The notes beneath the pieces were generated by a model. That model made no database searches, was not told where the DNA came from, and saw only the letters and a list, made by a program, of their open reading frames with translations. A program made the translations under genes and the position numbers. Below, piece after piece: positions 7,518-14,839 of a stretch of 64,000 bases of DNA. Numbering within the stretch: the first letter of the stretch is position 1; every line of letters begins with the position of its first letter. This DNA is from a virus: IMG/VR virus record IMGVR_UViG_3300040801_001812, positions 1 through 64,000 of that record. One strand, given 5' to 3'.

Positions 7518-8088
7518 CCTCGCCCCCTTTCGGTTCATGGACACACTTGATACACCTAACGACCTCTTCGACGAAACCATCCCAATTATGCGCCCACCCC
7601 AGCTCTCCTCCCCAGAGGGCATCGCTGATGGAGCACAGCCCATCTTGGATCTTACCCATGTCAGGCTCCATTGACCCTCCCCGGATCCTCTCTAACCGGG
7701 CGAGTACCTCTTCAGGGGTCATACGAATCAACTCCGTGTCGATGTCCTTACCCATCGGGATATCCTCAATGGTCATGTCCAGGCCACGGCGCTTATGCTT
7801 CACCACCCCGCGCTCGTCAGGCTCACCCCACTCGCGCTTCTTGTTGATGATGAGCTTGGCCTTCACACCTGTCAGGATCTCGTCCATGGTGAACCCCGCA
7901 AGACGCGATGCACCCATGAACAGCATCATAATATCGGCCCATTCGAGCAGATCACCTGGGGCCTTACGGGCTTCCTCAATCTCGTCCACCATATGGTGGA
8001 GCTTCGAGCCCACCGAACCGTGGATAAACGTGACATCCTGCCACGCACCCACCTCTTCCTGCACACGGGTGTACTTACTCTTCGACAT
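7510..8088 (-). CDS. MazG-like nucleotide pyrophosphohydrolase (DUF550 type)
   Basis: 192 residues from ATG 8088. The N-terminal 100 residues follow the DUF550 (dATP/dGTP diphosphohydrolase-like) pattern: WQDVTFIHGS, HHMVDEIEEA, DLLEWADIMMLF and VKAKLIINKKREW. The paired EIEE and EWAD acids are the metal-binding residues of the all-alpha NTP pyrophosphohydrolase fold. Such enzymes hydrolyse dNTPs to dNMP and pyrophosphate, in phages to adjust or clean the nucleotide pool. The last 80 residues are not part of that domain. No partner such as PurZ is visible in this window. Confidence 0.75.
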   Translation of the reverse strand: MSKSKYTRVQEEVGAWQDVTFIHGSVGSKLHHMVDEIEEARKAPGDLLEWADIMMLFMGASRLAGFTMDEILTGVKAKLIINKKREWGEPDERGVVKHKRRGLDMTIEDIPMGKDIDTELIRMTPEEVLARLERIRGGSMEPDMGKIQDGLCSISDALWGGELGWAHNWDGFVEEVVRCIKCVHEPKGGEDA

Positions 8089-8414
8089 CACTTATCCCCC
8101 CGGTTACAGAACTCCTGGTAGGCGTTATCGGCCTCCATCTTCGAGTCATAGAAGGAGAAGTCCTCCACCATGTGCACCAAAGGGACTACGTTCATGTGCT
8201 TGGGGTATGACGCTTTCATACCCTTGTTATCGAAGTTGTAGTACTCCACCAGATAGATGTCAGGAAGGAGCTGGCGAACAACCTGCCCTATGACGATAGG
8301 CGTTCGAGGGAGTTGCGTCTTCTCGATAGACGTCCACTTGATGAACCACACCCCCGTAAGGGTCTTAGGATCCTCGTGCTCAACCACGTCGTACTTCGGC
8401 TCTTTAGCTAGCAT
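8088..8414 (-). CDS. Hypothetical protein
   Basis: 108 residues from ATG 8414, overlapping the TGA of the upstream gene. Contains TGVWFIKWTSIEK and a C-terminal FYDSKMEADNAYQEF. Alternating hydrophobic residues suggest a small beta-rich domain. Family not recognised. Confidence 0.6.
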   Translation of the reverse strand: MLAKEPKYDVVEHEDPKTLTGVWFIKWTSIEKTQLPRTPIVIGQVVRQLLPDIYLVEYYNFDNKGMKASYPKHMNVVPLVHMVEDFSFYDSKMEADNAYQEFCNRGDK

Positions 8415-8620
8415 CACCAATCCCCGTCGAACTCGCCACACCAGTTGTCCTCATGAACAAGTGGCCCCTGGTCGGGCAACATGTGGTAGTTATCAGGTGC
8501 CGGGAGAGGGGGGAACCGCTGACAGATCCCCTTATCAGCAAGCCCCACGTCACCAAAGAACCAACACTCACCACACCGCTCATCGCCCCGGTCGCGTTTT
8601 GCGAACTTAGACTCGCTCAT
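8414..8620 (-). CDS. Small Cys-rich protein ending in WCGEF
   Basis: 68 residues from ATG 8620 (GGGAGG 8 nt upstream; another ATG lies 6 nt earlier). Cysteines in CGECWFF, ICQRFPP and NWCGEF repeat the order in the product of 2080-2427. The family is common in phages and has no known function. Confidence 0.65.
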   Translation of the reverse strand: MSESKFAKRDRGDERCGECWFFGDVGLADKGICQRFPPLPAPDNYHMLPDQGPLVHEDNWCGEFDGDW

Positions 8621-8828
8621 CGTCATCTCCTCCCAGGTCTAGTACTGCCGGGTTTCCTGTAGGCGTCCACCCACCTCCCTTGAACACGACGCTCGTAGGA
8701 TAGATCTTCTCGATAGGGTAGGAAGCGCCCACGCACCTCTTGCACATCACGAACTCAGGCATGGCAGAGGTGGGACGCCACTCGTCCTGCACGTGACCAC
8801 ACAGAGCGCACTTGTATTCCTTAATCAT
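8607..8828 (-). CDS. FmdB-like zinc-ribbon protein
   Basis: 73 residues from ATG 8828. Starts MIKEYKCALCGHVQDEW, then CKRCVG and VFKGGGWTPTG. Two CxxC knuckles plus a final F.GGGW segment are typical of the short FmdB/CxxC putative regulatory family, whose members are single zinc ribbons. The exact role is unknown. Confidence 0.7.
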   Translation of the reverse strand: MIKEYKCALCGHVQDEWRPTSAMPEFVMCKRCVGASYPIEKIYPTSVVFKGGGWTPTGNPAVLDLGGDDDERV

Positions 8829-9099
8829 CCCCAAGAATCCTGTCCAGCTTGAATAAGCCCTGCAAGAAATTCTTCGTAAGATGTCGATGGAACGGCTCGC
8901 ACCGTGCTCCAAGAACGTTAGGGGCCACGATGCCTTGTGGGTCGTCCGGGTCGTCATACTTGAAGAAGCACTTGGGCGTCCCACAAACACGATGGTAATG
9001 ACGGCAATCAGTGTGGCACTGAACACTGTCATCACCTACGGCCTCGGGCTGGATGGGGATCCCATCGGCGTATACCGAAATGACCTGCCTACGCTTCAT
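8821..9099 (-). CDS. Cys/His-rich hypothetical protein
   Basis: 92 residues from ATG 9099. Contains CHTDCRHYHRVCGTPKCFF and CEPFHRHL, so one or two metal sites are likely. Family not recognised. Confidence 0.6.
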   Translation of the reverse strand: MKRRQVISVYADGIPIQPEAVGDDSVQCHTDCRHYHRVCGTPKCFFKYDDPDDPQGIVAPNVLGARCEPFHRHLTKNFLQGLFKLDRILGDD

Positions 9100-9277
9100 G
9101 TCGCCGATCCCCCAACGCATCCCTGACCTTATCCTCGATCAAGGTGATCATGTTGGCCCGCTCCTGCTCCTCTTCCTGGGTAAGCAGATGACCGACCTGA
9201 TTCATCTCCCGCCACAGAGACGGAAGGACGGCGTGCATGAGCTTCGCCCACTCCTTACACTGTGCACAGTCGCTCAT
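9089..9277 (-). CDS. Small helical hypothetical protein
   Basis: 62 residues beginning MSDCAQCKEW. The rest is a helix-forming charged stretch (LLTQEEEQERANMITLIEDK). Overlaps both neighbours. Function unknown. Confidence 0.6.
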   Translation of the reverse strand: MSDCAQCKEWAKLMHAVLPSLWREMNQVGHLLTQEEEQERANMITLIEDKVRDALGDRRHEA

Positions 9278-9546
9278 TGACTAATCTCCCACATGTGCCG
9301 CTTCAAGCGTTCGAACCCCCGCTCTTCGGACTCCCGAGAAAACCCAGTATACTCACAGCGATCCACCCACACCCGGTGCACATCCCCGGTCTCTGAGTTG
9401 ACAGCCATGTTGATCACCCACCCGAAGAGGTGGAGCATACGGTTCACCCACCACAGTAGACCAGCCTCCTGAAACGCCTTCCACTTAGCTGCATCCTCAG
9501 CAGCCATGGGGATCTCGGGGAGCTGGTCCTGGTTGAAGACCACCAT
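9274..9546 (-). CDS. Conserved phage protein (GLLWW.NR.LH.FGW type)
   Basis: 90 residues; start at ATG 9546, 7 nt after GGAGG, with a second ATG 3 nt earlier. The block AFQEAGLLWWVNRMLHLFGW followed by INMAV and a CEYTGFSRESEERGF end matches a family widespread in phages and prophages that has no assigned function. Confidence 0.7.
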   Translation of the reverse strand: MVVFNQDQLPEIPMAAEDAAKWKAFQEAGLLWWVNRMLHLFGWVINMAVNSETGDVHRVWVDRCEYTGFSRESEERGFERLKRHMWEISQ

Positions 9547-10067
9547 CATTGGACCTCCGACACGTTGGTGATAGCCTGGAGGGCCAGCCTGAGGTCGCGA
9601 ATATGACCACTGAGCTGTTCGACCTGAAGGTGAGCGGCTCGGTTAGCCTGACGCTCATCCTCGATGACCCGCTGGAGAGTCTTGATGTCTGCCTCAAGAG
9701 ACGCAATCTGGCTCATCCCCCGCTCCCTCTCCTGCTGAAAGGCAGCGATCTCAAGGTCTTTATAGGCGAGCTTCTCCTGGTACTCGTCCGTCAGAGTCGC
9801 TATATCCTCCTGGTGTGTTTCAACCAACTCCTCGTACGTAGTCTGGTCTTCCCTGGGCGGAAGAGACGTGTGGTTGGGGTTACCCGCAACGATATGGATC
9901 ACCTGCCCAGGAATCGTGGTGATGTGATACTCAATCGGGTCAGACTCCGGGTCAAACTCCTCTAACAGCTCCTCGTCAATCATGAAGGGGTTGCGTTCCT
10001 CCATTTCTGGTGAAGAAGTCATCTCCTCAGCTCCAAGCGAACCACAACCACACCCATCCTTAATCAT
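9546..10067 (-). CDS. Coiled-coil protein
   Basis: 173 residues from ATG 10067 behind GGAGGAG. The first 60 residues are acidic and irregular with an unusual CGCG near the N-terminus; from about residue 75 to the end there is a continuous heptad pattern (QEKLAYKDLEIAAFQQERER, IASLEADIKTLQRVIEDE). Probably an elongated helical oligomer. Function unknown. Confidence 0.65.
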   Translation of the reverse strand: MIKDGCGCGSLGAEEMTSSPEMEERNPFMIDEELLEEFDPESDPIEYHITTIPGQVIHIVAGNPNHTSLPPREDQTTYEELVETHQEDIATLTDEYQEKLAYKDLEIAAFQQERERGMSQIASLEADIKTLQRVIEDERQANRAAHLQVEQLSGHIRDLRLALQAITNVSEVQ

Positions 10068-10107
10068 GATTTCTCCTCCTTTGTGTTCTTCATGTCATCC
10101 TCGTTCA

Positions 10108-10644
10108 TCACCTCGAAACCTCGAAGTCCTTAGCAAGCTGAGCGACACCATTACGCCACTCGGAGTCGGGCATCTCCAAGATGAGATCATGGATGGTGAG
10201 GGCTTCCTCGTTGTCGAAGTACTTGCGGAACATGGTGTGGATGCCCTCGGGCAGCAGCGTCCTGAAGTTCTCGTGCCACTGTTCATACTTACGGATGATC
10301 TCAAAGGCGTCAGTAAGCTCACCCTGAAGTCCGTCCAGAGCAGCCTGGTTACCGAGTGCCCACGACAAGAGCACGTTCACCATGTCGTGCATCCCCGCTG
10401 CCTCCTCGGGCACCATATCCTTGGGGATAGCATTCCGCAGGAGCTTGGTGGTCTTGCGGTTGGCGCTGATAATGGAACTCGTACGCCGGTCCAGATCAGC
10501 ATACTCACGGTCCCGTTGGGCGAGCTTCTCCTGTAGAAGCTCCACATCACTGTACTGCTCCATGGCAGAGTCGAGGATGTCGATGGCAGCAGCCAGGATC
10601 TGTTCGTTGTCGAATTCCTCGATGTACTGTTTCTTGTCACTCAT
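10108..10644 (-). CDS. Hypothetical helical protein
   Basis: 178 residues, acidic and mostly helical, with no cysteine. It starts MSDKKQYIEEF and ends with WRNGVAQLAKDFEVSR. No motif recognised. Confidence 0.6.
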   Translation of the reverse strand: MSDKKQYIEEFDNEQILAAAIDILDSAMEQYSDVELLQEKLAQRDREYADLDRRTSSIISANRKTTKLLRNAIPKDMVPEEAAGMHDMVNVLLSWALGNQAALDGLQGELTDAFEIIRKYEQWHENFRTLLPEGIHTMFRKYFDNEEALTIHDLILEMPDSEWRNGVAQLAKDFEVSR

Positions 10645-10891
10645 CGAACACCTTCACTCCCCCGAACTCCACCTTGATGGGATGGGTGTTCGGGACCACA
10701 ATCCCAGTAGTCGCTGTAAAGGTCTTGTGATCGATGAACCCAACAAGACCTGGGGAACGCCACCCGTTTGTACCAACGTGCGGCCTCTCCTCATCCTGAT
10801 GGATGTAGACTGTCTCCTCGGAGCCACAACCGGGGAGAGAACAACGATAGCTCTCTTGCTGAGTAACCCACCGCCACGTACGCTCACTCAT
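10637..10891 (-). CDS. Hypothetical protein
   Basis: 84 residues. A CSLPGCG element and HQDEERPH could form a metal site. The remainder looks beta-rich (TATTGIVVPNTHPIKVEF). Family not recognised. Confidence 0.55.
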   Translation of the reverse strand: MSERTWRWVTQQESYRCSLPGCGSEETVYIHQDEERPHVGTNGWRSPGLVGFIDHKTFTATTGIVVPNTHPIKVEFGGVKVFDE

Positions 10892-10903
10892 ACTCCACTC
10901 CCT

Positions 10904-11125
10904 TCAGCAGAACGGCGACTCTTCGTTGAGCCAGTTCTCGAACCACTCCAACATATCACGCATGTTACGCCACGTGTTCTCGTCAGAGTCGCTATTGCCG
11001 GGTACGCCCAACCAGTCGGTCAGGGCACACGCAGCTCTGAGATGCCCATAGGCGATCTCCACCTCACGGTGGGCCATACGCCTAAGCATCACTCCCTCAC
11101 TCATCGGATCGCGCAGTGGGATCAT
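10904..11125 (-). CDS. Hypothetical protein
   Basis: 73 residues, tryptophan-rich and acidic (NTWRNMRDMLEWFENWLNEE). It is the first gene behind the promoter at 11145-11173 and has a GGAGGA ribosome site. Confidence 0.6.
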   Translation of the reverse strand: MIPLRDPMSEGVMLRRMAHREVEIAYGHLRAACALTDWLGVPGNSDSDENTWRNMRDMLEWFENWLNEESPFC

Positions 11126-11144
11126 TAGTCCTCCAATCAGCCCG

Positions 11145-11173
11145 ATGGTATCACAGTTATCACTCGTTCACAA
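11145..11173 (-). promoter_or_regulatory. Promoter with a TACCAT -10
   Basis: TTGTGA (11168-11173), 17 bp, TACCAT (11145-11150) on the minus strand within the sequence TGTGATACCATC, which is shared with the promoter at 13819. It overlaps the end of the upstream gene (stop at 11160). Confidence 0.55.
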
Positions 11174-11510
11174 GCTGGAAGGACTGGTTGTCCTCGATAA
11201 ACGTAGAGCCGACCTTCCCCTCTCCACAGGCGTACATGTGCACCACGTATTTGCCATCATAGCCTACGAAGACACCCGAGTCGATAGAACAGAGACCGGC
11301 GTAGCGTTCCGTCAACTGCCCATCGGTGAGGACCAGCAACACCTTGTCGTTCTCGCAGTCCTCTGCCTCCATGATCTGGGTAGCCTGGGGCTTGATAGTT
11401 ACGCCCTCCTTCATCAAGTACGAAATGAAAACGACAAAAAGGATCGCCAAAACGACCGCGATCCAAACACCAACAACACCAACAACACCAATAAGATTTT
11501 CACGCGTCAT
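11160..11510 (-). CDS. Membrane-anchored hypothetical protein
   Basis: 116 residues. One N-terminal membrane helix (VVGVWIAVVLAILFVVFISY, residues about 12-31) is followed by a soluble domain with four cysteines (EDCEND, GLCSID, YACGEG). The domain could face the periplasm if the helix is a signal anchor. Confidence 0.6.
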   Translation of the reverse strand: MTRENLIGVVGVVGVWIAVVLAILFVVFISYLMKEGVTIKPQATQIMEAEDCENDKVLLVLTDGQLTERYAGLCSIDSGVFVGYDGKYVVHMYACGEGKVGSTFIEDNQSFQLVNE

Positions 11511-11526
11511 GACTCACTCCTCTTAG

Positions 11527-11814
11527 TCACAGTAGTTCTTTCTTGGCTTCTTCCAACATCTCGGCAGTAGCCTCGACATACGCCTCACGAGAACCACCGG
11601 GCCAAGGGGTGATCCTCACGTTATCCGCTTCCTTATCCCACGCACGCACCTTCGCACGCAAGTCAACGAGATCCTGTTGCGTAGTGAGGTGATCCATGGT
11701 CATGGCGTCCTTGAGGTCGTTGTTAATAGACCTGAGCACCTCCAACTTGTCGAGGAGTTCCAACACCTCTTCAGGTGTAGTGATGCCCCAACCCTCTAGC
11801 TCTGACCACTTCAT
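11527..11814 (-). CDS. Hypothetical helical protein
   Basis: 95 residues starting behind GAGGAGG. Charged with heptad-like runs (VLELLDKLEVLRSINNDLKD). Family not recognised. Confidence 0.6.
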   Translation of the reverse strand: MKWSELEGWGITTPEEVLELLDKLEVLRSINNDLKDAMTMDHLTTQQDLVDLRAKVRAWDKEADNVRITPWPGGSREAYVEATAEMLEEAKKELL

Positions 11815-11999
11815 TTGCCCTCCTCACTAGCTTGAAGGCTCTCCTCCAAGCACCTGAGAATCCACTCTGGTGTGAGCTGTGAATCCCCGCCCGCAATACC
11901 GCTGATAATGATGGCACACAGGTTCCTGATGTCCTGCTGGAGATCCTCCAGCTTGTCGGTGAGCAGTTCCTCCTCGGTCGGAAAGCGGGAATCAATCAT
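11811..11999 (-). CDS. Small hypothetical protein
   Basis: 62 residues, acidic and helical (EEELLTDKLEDLQQDIRNL). Overlaps neighbours by 4-8 bp. Function unknown. Confidence 0.55.
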   Translation of the reverse strand: MIDSRFPTEEELLTDKLEDLQQDIRNLCAIIISGIAGGDSQLTPEWILRCLEESLQASEEGK

Positions 12000-12195
12000 C
12001 TTTGATCTCCTCTACAAGAACATGAATCTTCCCGTCTTTGTGGTAAGGCACACCCACAATACCAACATTCTCCAAACGTGATCGAACCTCATTCAAATCC
12101 TCCCAAGGAACATCCTTGGCCCACTCCAACCACTGCTTCCACTCTTCAGGTGTACCGAATGCTTTCTCGGGGTGATCTTTGTCTATTGGTTGCAT
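11992..12195 (-). CDS. Small hypothetical protein
   Basis: 67 residues from ATG 12195 with GGAGAGGG upstream. Contains TPEEWKQWLEWAKDVPWEDL and ends in acidic residues. No family recognised. Confidence 0.55.
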   Translation of the reverse strand: MQPIDKDHPEKAFGTPEEWKQWLEWAKDVPWEDLNEVRSRLENVGIVGVPYHKDGKIHVLVEEIKDD

Positions 12196-12599
12196 GAGCT
12201 TTTGTCCCTCTCCTTGCCCCACGACGTCTGCTTGTACGTCTCGACGAAATCCTCAATAGCCTTCTCAATATCCCCCCAAGACGCCTCCAACTGGTTGTTG
12301 GCCTGCTCCAACAGGTGAACAGCATCACGGAGCATATCCTCCATCATAGCCGCTCTGAGCGCATCTAATGACTCGGTCTTCTGGCAGAGGTGTTTCCACC
12401 AATCCCGCTCCTTAGCCTCCAAGGAGTAGGGATCCTGAGCCATCTTCTTCCAGTAGTCCCTCTCCTGGGCAGTGATGCGGTGCTCCTCCGTGAGCGCACT
12501 CTCAAGCGTGTCGATGTAGTTGGCCAGCTCAGTCTCCTGGCTCGGGCTGAGCGTTCGGTATGGGTCGTGCAGGATGGACTGCCACTTCTCTTCACTCAT
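12183..12599 (-). CDS. Hypothetical protein, paralogue of the 13137-13439 product
   Basis: 138 residues from ATG 12599 (GGAGG 7 nt upstream). The start EEKWQSILHDPYRTLSPSQE followed by ELANYIDTLE has the same order as the 13137-13439 product (WQDRLRDPNCYISEGQ, IADYIDLIE), so both descend from one gene. The rest is a long helical, tryptophan-containing stretch. Confidence 0.6.
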   Translation of the reverse strand: MSEEKWQSILHDPYRTLSPSQETELANYIDTLESALTEEHRITAQERDYWKKMAQDPYSLEAKERDWWKHLCQKTESLDALRAAMMEDMLRDAVHLLEQANNQLEASWGDIEKAIEDFVETYKQTSWGKERDKSSCNQ

Positions 12600-12777
12600 G
12601 CTCATCCTCCTGGTGGAGCTTATCGTAGATCCGCTGAGCGGCCATGTAGAACTCATGGGCCTCTTTCTTCATGTCGTCACTCCAGTGAACGGCGTCCTCG
12701 TATCCGGGCCACCAGCCCAGCACGAAGCCGAGCACGTATCCCAGATCTTCACGGTTGACGGGCACTGTATCGCGCAT
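12592..12777 (-). CDS. Small hypothetical protein
   Basis: 61 residues with an aromatic N-terminal half (GYVLGFVLGWWPGYEDAVHW) and an acidic tail. Overlaps its neighbours. Function unknown. Confidence 0.55.
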   Translation of the reverse strand: MRDTVPVNREDLGYVLGFVLGWWPGYEDAVHWSDDMKKEAHEFYMAAQRIYDKLHQEDEHE

Positions 12778-12974
12778 CAGTCCTCCTCCACCCAGTCATT
12801 GGGGGAACATACTCTATCAAGATCTACGAGCACAGGCTTTGGGCGTATAAAGACTGCCCGTTGCACCGGAGGACCGCCTACCTCGGGCCACGATACCTCC
12901 ACCCTGTAACCAAGGGAGTACTTCATGAACAAGCTGGAATCCTGTGCGTCGAACGGGTCACTTAAGTAGCTCAC
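12777..12974 (-). CDS. Small hypothetical protein
   Basis: 65 residues from GTG 12974, 7 nt after AGGAGA inside the upstream gene. The N-terminus reads SYLSDPFDAQDS and the middle WPEVGGPPVQRAVF. No ATG fits the overlap geometry as well. Family not recognised. Confidence 0.55.
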   Translation of the reverse strand: MSYLSDPFDAQDSSLFMKYSLGYRVEVSWPEVGGPPVQRAVFIRPKPVLVDLDRVCSPNDWVEED

Positions 12975-13140
12975 GCTTCTTCTCCTCATAGAACTCGTCG
13001 TCAGGCCATTCAGCAAACCCGTAGTGGTCATCCTCCCACGTGATCCAGCCGTACTTACCCCCATAGTAGAGGAAAGCCGCATAGCCTAACCCCATAAGTA
13101 CGATGAACAGGAAAACAGCGACGATGGCGGTATCAATCAT
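12958..13140 (-). CDS. Small single-helix membrane protein
   Basis: 60 residues. An N-terminal helix (TAIVAVFLFIVLMGLGYAAF) is followed by a tyrosine- and acid-rich tail (YEEKKRELLK). Inner-membrane location expected; function unknown. Confidence 0.65.
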   Translation of the reverse strand: MIDTAIVAVFLFIVLMGLGYAAFLYYGGKYGWITWEDDHYGFAEWPDDEFYEEKKRELLK

Positions 13141-13439
13141 AGCATCCGACCAGTTATGGCGTAGTGACGTGCCTTGAGCTTCTCGATCTCCTCCATCAGG
13201 TCTGCGACCTCTTCGAGACCCGGATCCTCATCGAAGAGTTTTGCTGAGATACGCTCGATATCCTTCAGCTTATCCTCGTGAGACGAAGTATGATCCCTAC
13301 ACGTGAGAGAGATGGAACACACCGCAGAACGGGCATTGCCCATACGCTTCTCTATGAGGTCGATGTAGTCGGCAATCTCGCACATCTGCCCCTCAGAGAT
13401 GTAGCAATTCGGATCACGAAGGCGGTCTTGCCAGTTCAT
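13137..13439 (-). CDS. Hypothetical protein, paralogue of the 12183-12599 product
   Basis: 100 residues. N-terminal WQDRLRDPNCYISEGQ and IADYIDLIEKRMG align with the 12183-12599 product. The C-terminal part is helical and acidic (LEEVADLMEEIEKLKAR). Function unknown. Confidence 0.6.
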   Translation of the reverse strand: MNWQDRLRDPNCYISEGQMCEIADYIDLIEKRMGNARSAVCSISLTCRDHTSSHEDKLKDIERISAKLFDEDPGLEEVADLMEEIEKLKARHYAITGRML

Positions 13440-13633
13440 CATCGCTCCCTTGCTGCGCGGAAGGTGAAGTCGTCCGCTGCGTAGTCGTACTCGTCCTCAG
13501 AGAGGTCAATAATCTCGTCCATGCACCTGCCACAAAGCGCATACCGATTTCCATTATCGGCAACGTCGTCATGGTAGACCCCGCATCTTGGGCAGGCACG
13601 GAGCTTACTCGTTGAGTTCGCATGAGCTGACAT
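13439..13633 (-). CDS. Zinc-ribbon protein
   Basis: 64 residues from ATG 13633 with GGAGGA upstream, overlapping the upstream gene by 29 bp. CPRCGVYHDD and LCGRCMDE form two CxxC knuckles, followed by an acidic stretch. Likely a single zinc ribbon. Confidence 0.65.
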   Translation of the reverse strand: MSAHANSTSKLRACPRCGVYHDDVADNGNRYALCGRCMDEIIDLSEDEYDYAADDFTFRAARER

Positions 13634-13796
13634 CGATGTCCTCCAGATCCGATTCATGGATCTCTTCCCAGGCAACGTTGTCTGTGTCGAGGCGTGAGAA
13701 GTCGCCTGCGATCTCCATGGCTTCCTCTTCGGTATCTGCCTGGATGCAGATGGTCCCACGGCTCCTGTATTCAGCGTCAAACATGTATTCAGGCAT
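13605..13796 (-). CDS. Small acidic hypothetical protein
   Basis: 63 residues from ATG 13796, directly behind GGAGGACTAG. Starts MPEYMFDAEYRSRGT and contains QADTEEEAMEIAGD, the pattern of small phage proteins with a beta-alpha-beta fold. Driven by the promoter at 13819-13847. Confidence 0.65.
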   Translation of the reverse strand: MPEYMFDAEYRSRGTICIQADTEEEAMEIAGDFSRLDTDNVAWEEIHESDLEDIDVSSCELNE

Positions 13797-13818
13797 CTCT
13801 AGTCCTCCGATCTTTTTG

Positions 13819-13847
13819 ATGGTATCACGGTTTCTCAGGCTCTGCAA
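13819..13847 (-). promoter_or_regulatory. Promoter of the TTGCAG-N17-TACCAT type
   Basis: TTGCAG (13842-13847), 17 bp, TACCAT (13819-13824). The whole element GTTGCAGA...GAAACC.GTGATACCATCA is near-identical to the promoter at 6012-6040. It overlaps the last codons of the upstream gene. Confidence 0.65.
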
Positions 13848-14232
13848 CAGGCTTGAGGGAGATCGACGATCCACTCTTGGAGAACGACCACCAACCGTGA
13901 GCCATGCCACCCTCTACCCGCCTCACGAACTCGACGATGTACTCCATGTTGAGGTAGTAACGTGGAGGGCGCTCTCTCCCTGTGCCCAGCCTCTCCAACT
14001 CGAAGTAGGCAGCACTACGCCCCCTGTGCCAGTCGGTCAGCCTGAATGACGCCTCAAACACGGCATCCGCACTCGCCCAGAGGAAACGGGTGGGGTCGTT
14101 CAACTCATCGAATAGGTCGTCCGGGTCATAACCGTGGATATCCCTGACCATATCCCCCCTTCGCTTGCCATAGCGCTGGTCGGCGTTCTCGTCCATGATG
14201 TGAACGGGCACCATACGATTCCATTTCGCCAT
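13825..14232 (-). CDS. Hypothetical protein
   Basis: 135 residues, mixed composition, with YFELERLGTGRERPPRYYL in the centre and a C-terminal MAHGWWSFSKSGSS. The final codons contain the next gene's promoter. Family not recognised. Confidence 0.6.
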   Translation of the reverse strand: MAKWNRMVPVHIMDENADQRYGKRRGDMVRDIHGYDPDDLFDELNDPTRFLWASADAVFEASFRLTDWHRGRSAAYFELERLGTGRERPPRYYLNMEYIVEFVRRVEGGMAHGWWSFSKSGSSISLKPVAEPEKP

Positions 14233-14253
14233 AATCTACACTCCCATTCCGCC

Positions 14254-14601
14254 TTAGCTCCCCACAGGTTCGAAGTTGTGGGCGTTCCACTTGTACACGT
14301 ACATCGGGCAGTCATCCCCCCACTCCTCCATGAACTCCTGAGTGGGCTTAACCTCTACGATAAGCCCCAGGTCCAGCAGAATGTCGAAGTCCTCACAGAA
14401 CCCGTCCTCTGGTGGGCACGCCTGCTCAAGGAACTTACGGTGGGCGATAAGCTCACTGTAAATCTGATCCGCCGTAGCGATGACGCGCACGTCGGTACCA
14501 GCAGAGCTGCACCACTCCTCCAAGACCGTGATGCAGGCGTTCTCCTCTTCCAGCTTGGTGTCATACCCATCGGCGTGGGCATCTACCAGAAACTTAGGCA
14601 T
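14254..14601 (-). CDS. Hypothetical protein
   Basis: 115 residues from ATG 14601 behind GGAAGGAG. Begins MPKFLVDAHADGYDT and contains ITVLEEWCSSAGTDVRVIA. The N-terminus resembles a beta-alpha-beta fold. No recognised motif. Confidence 0.6.
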   Translation of the reverse strand: MPKFLVDAHADGYDTKLEEENACITVLEEWCSSAGTDVRVIATADQIYSELIAHRKFLEQACPPEDGFCEDFDILLDLGLIVEVKPTQEFMEEWGDDCPMYVYKWNAHNFEPVGS

Positions 14602-14839
14602 CAGGGTCTCCTTCCGTGTTCTCCACATGGGCGAGGATGCTGTTGACCTCCTCCGTGGTCAGATTGACAGACCAAATGCCCGCGAAGGCATCATTCTGCA
14701 CCCTGTCCTTAACCAGCCTCAAGAGACGCCTGGACTCATGCAGCTCCTCGGCAGCACGGCTGAGATGCTTAGCGGCCCACGGGCAGTCATCAGCCCCGTA
14801 GTCTCGGGCCTCTTCCCGCAAAAAGGTGACAACGTCCAT
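14594..14839 (-). CDS. Small helical hypothetical protein
   Basis: 81 residues. Helical N-terminal part (AAKHLSRAAEELHESRRLLR) and an acidic C-terminus. Overlaps neighbours. Family not recognised. Confidence 0.55.
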   Translation of the reverse strand: MDVVTFLREEARDYGADDCPWAAKHLSRAAEELHESRRLLRLVKDRVQNDAFAGIWSVNLTTEEVNSILAHVENTEGDPDA

